A DNA stretch of 7,829 nt, taken from JAVBUZ01 sp031554725. GTDB lineage: Bacteria; Bacillota; Clostridia; Lachnospirales; Lachnospiraceae. The DNA lies in the NCBI GenBank assembly GCA_031554725.1, contig JAVBUZ010000081.1:1-7829 (forward strand), given 5' to 3'. Under the pieces are notes generated by a model. That model was not told where the DNA came from. It worked only from the letters and a program-made list of their open reading frames with translations, and did no database searches. This document shows, piece by piece, positions 6,235 to 7,829 of this stretch (within the stretch, counting starts at the first letter, position 1; each line of letters begins with the position of its first letter). The translations under genes were made by a program, and so were the position numbers.

Positions 6235-6263
6235 AGTTTATCATATGTCTGTAGTATTTTCAA
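6235..6263 (-). promoter_or_regulatory. Antitoxin RNA promoter, copy B
   Basis: TTGAAA (6263-6258), 17 bp, then TAAACT (6240-6235) with an upstream TGA make a good minus-strand sigma-A-type promoter facing the toxin. Inverted repeat arms CTACAGA (6227-6233) and TCTGTAG (6248-6254), 14 bp apart, bracket the -10 and could be an operator. Confidence 0.7.
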
Positions 6264-6353
6264 GTATTCCTTTTTCAAAAGATCTTATTCAAACGAGATG
6301 TAAAGTATGAATGAAATTTTGTCTATTTGTTGATATTTATTTGTAAAGCGATA

Positions 6354-6383
6354 TTGATTTTGAATGTCGTGGCATGCTACGAT
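6354..6383 (+). promoter_or_regulatory. Toxin-type promoter, copy C
   Basis: TTGATT (6354-6359), 18 bp, then TACGAT (6378-6383) preceded by TGC. It is as well preserved as in copy B although the ORF behind it is gone, so it may still drive a short RNA from about 6390 to the hairpin ending at 6453. Confidence 0.55.
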
Positions 6384-6389
6384 AATTAT

Positions 6390-6453
6390 GTTGTCGCATC
6401 CAATTAGCCAAAAGAAACCCCTAAGGTGTGTAGACCTTGGGGGTTTCTTTTGG
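6390..6453 (+). pseudogene. Toxin locus copy C with ribosome site and ORF deleted
   Basis: The mRNA leader begins as in copy B (GTTGTCGCATCCAAT) and then jumps directly to the bases around the toxin stop codon (TAGCC) and the terminator. Compared with copy B, 118 bp equivalent to 6033-6150 are missing, between two CAAT repeats, a typical short-repeat deletion. Nothing of the peptide is left. If transcribed, the product is a non-coding RNA of about 64 nt consisting mainly of the terminator hairpin. Confidence 0.65.
6408..6453. terminator. Bidirectional terminator, copy C
   Basis: This is the longest of the three hairpins: 6408-6426 pairs with 6435-6453 over 19 bp with one wobble, around the 8-nt loop TGTGTAGA. 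CTTTT at 6447-6451 and the matching AAAAG on the other side give U-rich ends on both strands. Confidence 0.85.
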
Positions 6454-6485
6454 TGTACCAACGCGGAACACGAATCTCTTTTTCT
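6408..6485 (-). ncRNA. Putative antisense antitoxin RNA, copy C
   Basis: A minus-strand RNA of about 75-80 nt is predicted from the promoter at 6492-6520 to the hairpin. The direct-repeat region is more diverged here (GTGTACCAACGCGG at 6454-6467), so it is unlikely to control the copy B toxin at its start site. Its own target is deleted. Ends are predicted only. Confidence 0.45.
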
Positions 6486-6491
6486 AAACAC

Positions 6492-6520
6492 AGTGTAGCA
6501 TACGTTTAGAATATTTTCAA
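6492..6520 (-). promoter_or_regulatory. Antitoxin RNA promoter, copy C
   Basis: TTGAAA (6520-6515), 17 bp, then TACACT (6497-6492) with TGC in front of the -10. The -10 differs from copies A and B but promoter quality is kept. An 8-bp inverted repeat, TTCTAAAC (6482-6489) and GTTTAGAA (6504-6511), surrounds the -10 with the same 14-bp spacing as the different arms in A and B. Confidence 0.65.
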
Positions 6521-6603
6521 GTATTCCTTTTTAATTTTGGCCTTATACAAAATTATTATAAAATGCGAAGGAAGGGCTATTTAAAAAGAAATAATTACAG
6601 TTA

Positions 6604-6632
6604 TTGCAGGTTATTTTGCGCAGTGCTATAAT
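6604..6632 (+). promoter_or_regulatory. Promoter of the YARHG lipoprotein gene
   Basis: TTGCAG (6604-6609), 17 bp, then a perfect TATAAT (6627-6632) preceded by TGC. Start of transcription is expected near 6639, leaving a leader of about 43 nt. This is the strongest promoter by consensus in the window. Confidence 0.8.
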
Positions 6633-6681
6633 AGTCATTCGTAGCATATGGATATTGCTTTAATATTATTGGAGATTAGAG

Positions 6682-7275
6682 ATGAAAAAAAGAATTTTTG
6701 CAATACTCATTTTATTAACAGCAGCACTAATAGCGTGTGAAAATGAAGAAACACCTAATGTGATAGAAGAAGCAAGTTTTAGTGAAACGCCTAGTAAAAT
6801 TGCAGTAGATCAGGTGAACGATAAAACAACAGATGAAAATATAGCAAAAGACATAGAAAACAGCATGGAAGAGGGCATGTTTGGTAGCGAAATGGATTCG
6901 GAGGAAATTCGCATGCGCAATGAATGCTATCACGCAAGTGGCTATTATGCGCAGGTGATTGACTATTGGGAAAATACTAGAGAGGTGAGAGATATTTCCA
7001 ATGTAACAGAGTACCTCTATGATACGGATAAGCAATATTATTCTAAAGAAGATTTTGAAAATGAACCAGAGCTTATTATTCACCTAGCTAAAAATGAAAT
7101 TTATGCTCGCCATGGGTATGTTTTTAAGAATGAGGATTTAAAAAATTACTTTTTAGGATGTTGGTGGTACCAACCAATGGATAACAATGATAATTTTACC
7201 GATGCTGTATTTAACGAATATGAAAAATCAAATATAAAAGTATTAGCAGAACTTGATAACTATAATAAGAAATAA
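6682..7275 (+). CDS. YARHG-domain lipoprotein
   Basis: This is a 197-residue exported lipoprotein. The signal peptide MKKRIFAILILLTAALIAC ends in a lipobox with the lipidated cysteine at residue 19. Residues 20-75 are acidic and low in complexity, probably a flexible linker from the membrane. The C-terminal part (about 125-193) matches the YARHG domain pattern: NEIYARHGYVF with YARHG at 141-145, then DLKNYF, WWYQP and a closing NIKVLAELD. In known proteins this domain often ends surface lipoproteins of Firmicutes; its biochemical role is not established. The start is supported by GGAG at 6671-6674, 7 nt before the ATG, and by the promoter at 6604-6632. No terminator is visible before the downstream transporter gene 35 bp away, so the two may be co-transcribed. 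Confidence 0.85.
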   Translation: MKKRIFAILILLTAALIACENEETPNVIEEASFSETPSKIAVDQVNDKTTDENIAKDIENSMEEGMFGSEMDSEEIRMRNECYHASGYYAQVIDYWENTREVRDISNVTEYLYDTDKQYYSKEDFENEPELIIHLAKNEIYARHGYVFKNEDLKNYFLGCWWYQPMDNNDNFTDAVFNEYEKSNIKVLAELDNYNKK

Positions 7276-7310
7276 TAGGATAGACGCCAAAAGGAAAGGT
7301 CGCACGAAAG

Positions 7311-7829
7311 ATGGAAACACAAGAAATGCAAGCGCAAGAGATGGAAACCAAGGAAGTATCAGATGAGAAAAATAAAATTATAAATGGAGTTATCTGGAAA
7401 CAGATACTTCTATTTTTCTTCCCCATTTTATTTGGTACTTTTTTTCAGCAGCTTTACAATGCGGCAGATGCTGTAATCGTAGGGCGCTTTGTTGGAAAAG
7501 AAGCGCTGTCAGCGGTAGGTGGTAGCACAGGAACGATTATTCAGGTGCTTCTAGGCTTTTTTGTGGGGCTTTCTAGTGGTGGAACAGTAATTATATCTCA
7601 GTATTATGGTGCAAAAAAGGCGGATAAGGTGCATTATGCCGTTCATACATCGATTGCTTTTAGTCTTGTGGCGGGAGTGATTATGATGATCTTAGGAATT
7701 GCCTTGGCACCAGTAGTGCTTCGAGCCATGGATACACCACCAGAGGTTATGTCTCTGTCAGTATTATATATTCGTATTTACTTTGCAGGTATGATTGGAA
7801 ATGCGATTTAGAATATGGGAGCAGGTATT
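7311..7829 (+). pseudogene. MATE-family efflux transporter, N-terminal part, interrupted by an in-frame TAG
   Basis: The reading frame encodes the first 166 residues of a multidrug and toxin extrusion (MATE) transporter, a 12-helix cation-driven exporter usually of about 450 residues. After a polar, repetitive start (METQEMQAQEMETKEV) come family hallmarks: LLFFFPILFGTFFQQLYNAA, then DAVIVGRFVGKEALSAVGG, SSGGTVIISQYYGAKK, and YIRIYFAGMIGNAI. A TAG at 7809-7811 stops the frame exactly where the family normally has Tyr (NAIYNMGAGIL); the bases after it continue as NMGAGI to the window edge. It is therefore a nonsense-mutated gene, a sequencing error, or a suppressed stop. An AAGGAAAGG at 7291-7299 precedes the ATG by 11 nt; the in-frame ATG at 7341 is an alternative start. 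The 3' part lies outside the window. Confidence 0.75.

Larger units (their letters stand above)
5630..6535. repeat. Three tandem diverged copies of a two-RNA toxin-antitoxin module
   Basis: Three homologous units lie head to tail: copy A about 5630-5944, copy B about 5945-6316 and copy C about 6317-6535. The period is 315 bp from A to B and 372 bp from B to C, and the 57-bp difference is one deletion inside A. Shared parts in order are an AT-rich leader beginning TTTTGTCT, a TTGATT/TGCTACGAT promoter, the toxin leader and ORF (intact only in B), a strong bidirectional hairpin with an 8-nt loop, a downstream direct repeat, and a minus-strand TTGAAA promoter. No gene longer than 35 codons is credible here. 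The weak resemblance of 5595-5628 and 6535-6565 to unit ends suggests further decayed copies. Confidence 0.85.

Noticed and set aside
5630..6535. A CRISPR array
   Set aside because: The repeats are long (315-372 bp), only three, and consist of promoters and terminators. There are no short constant repeats with unique spacers.
6727..7083. Minus-strand open frame opposite the YARHG lipoprotein
   Set aside because: It is the antisense of a convincing gene with its own promoter, ribosome site, signal peptide and domain.

Overview
This window looks like chromosomal DNA from a low-GC Gram-positive bacterium, most likely a clostridial Firmicute of the Lachnospiraceae type. The evidence is AT-rich intergenic DNA, strong AAAGG/GGAGG ribosome binding sites, extended -10 (TGnTATAAT) promoters, lipobox lipoproteins, a solute-binding protein with a large N-terminal extension, and a YARHG-domain lipoprotein. 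I cannot name the genus from sequence alone.

Layout. Positions 3-185 hold the 3' end of an unidentified + strand gene, followed closely by a 734-residue lipoprotein (211-2415) with a C-terminal ABC-type solute-binding domain. A hairpin at 2425-2460 ends this unit and also the convergent minus-strand potassium-uptake operon. That operon is trkA (5279 to 3921) followed by trkH (3909 to 2470). It appears to be driven by an extended -10 promoter at 5546-5554. Between promoter and trkA lies an mRNA leader of about 260 nt made of 25-bp hairpin-forming tandem repeats and a large nested inverted repeat. The open reading frame that runs through this leader is not a credible part of TrkA.

The most interesting part is the apparently gene-less stretch 5560-6600. 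It contains three tandem, diverged copies of a small two-RNA module that I read as type I toxin-antitoxin loci of the Fst/RNAII (plasmid pAD1 par) kind. Each copy has a forward promoter, a shared bidirectional terminator and a convergent antisense promoter. Only the middle copy has an intact 31-residue single-membrane-segment peptide (TTG start at 6058, very strong ribosome binding site). The first copy has lost leader, ribosome binding site and start by a 57-bp deletion, and the third has lost ribosome binding site and ORF by a 118-bp deletion. All three keep the antisense-RNA half. A direct repeat at the toxin start is repeated downstream of the terminator, inside the antisense RNA gene, so the antisense RNA can pair with the toxin start region. 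Sequence changes in this repeat and in the terminator stems are matched between partners from copy to copy.

Downstream, a well-formed promoter (6604-6632) drives a YARHG-domain lipoprotein (6682-7275). It is followed 35 bp later by the start of a MATE-family efflux transporter (7311 on), which is interrupted by an in-frame TAG at 7809-7811 while the MATE-like reading continues in the same frame to the window edge.
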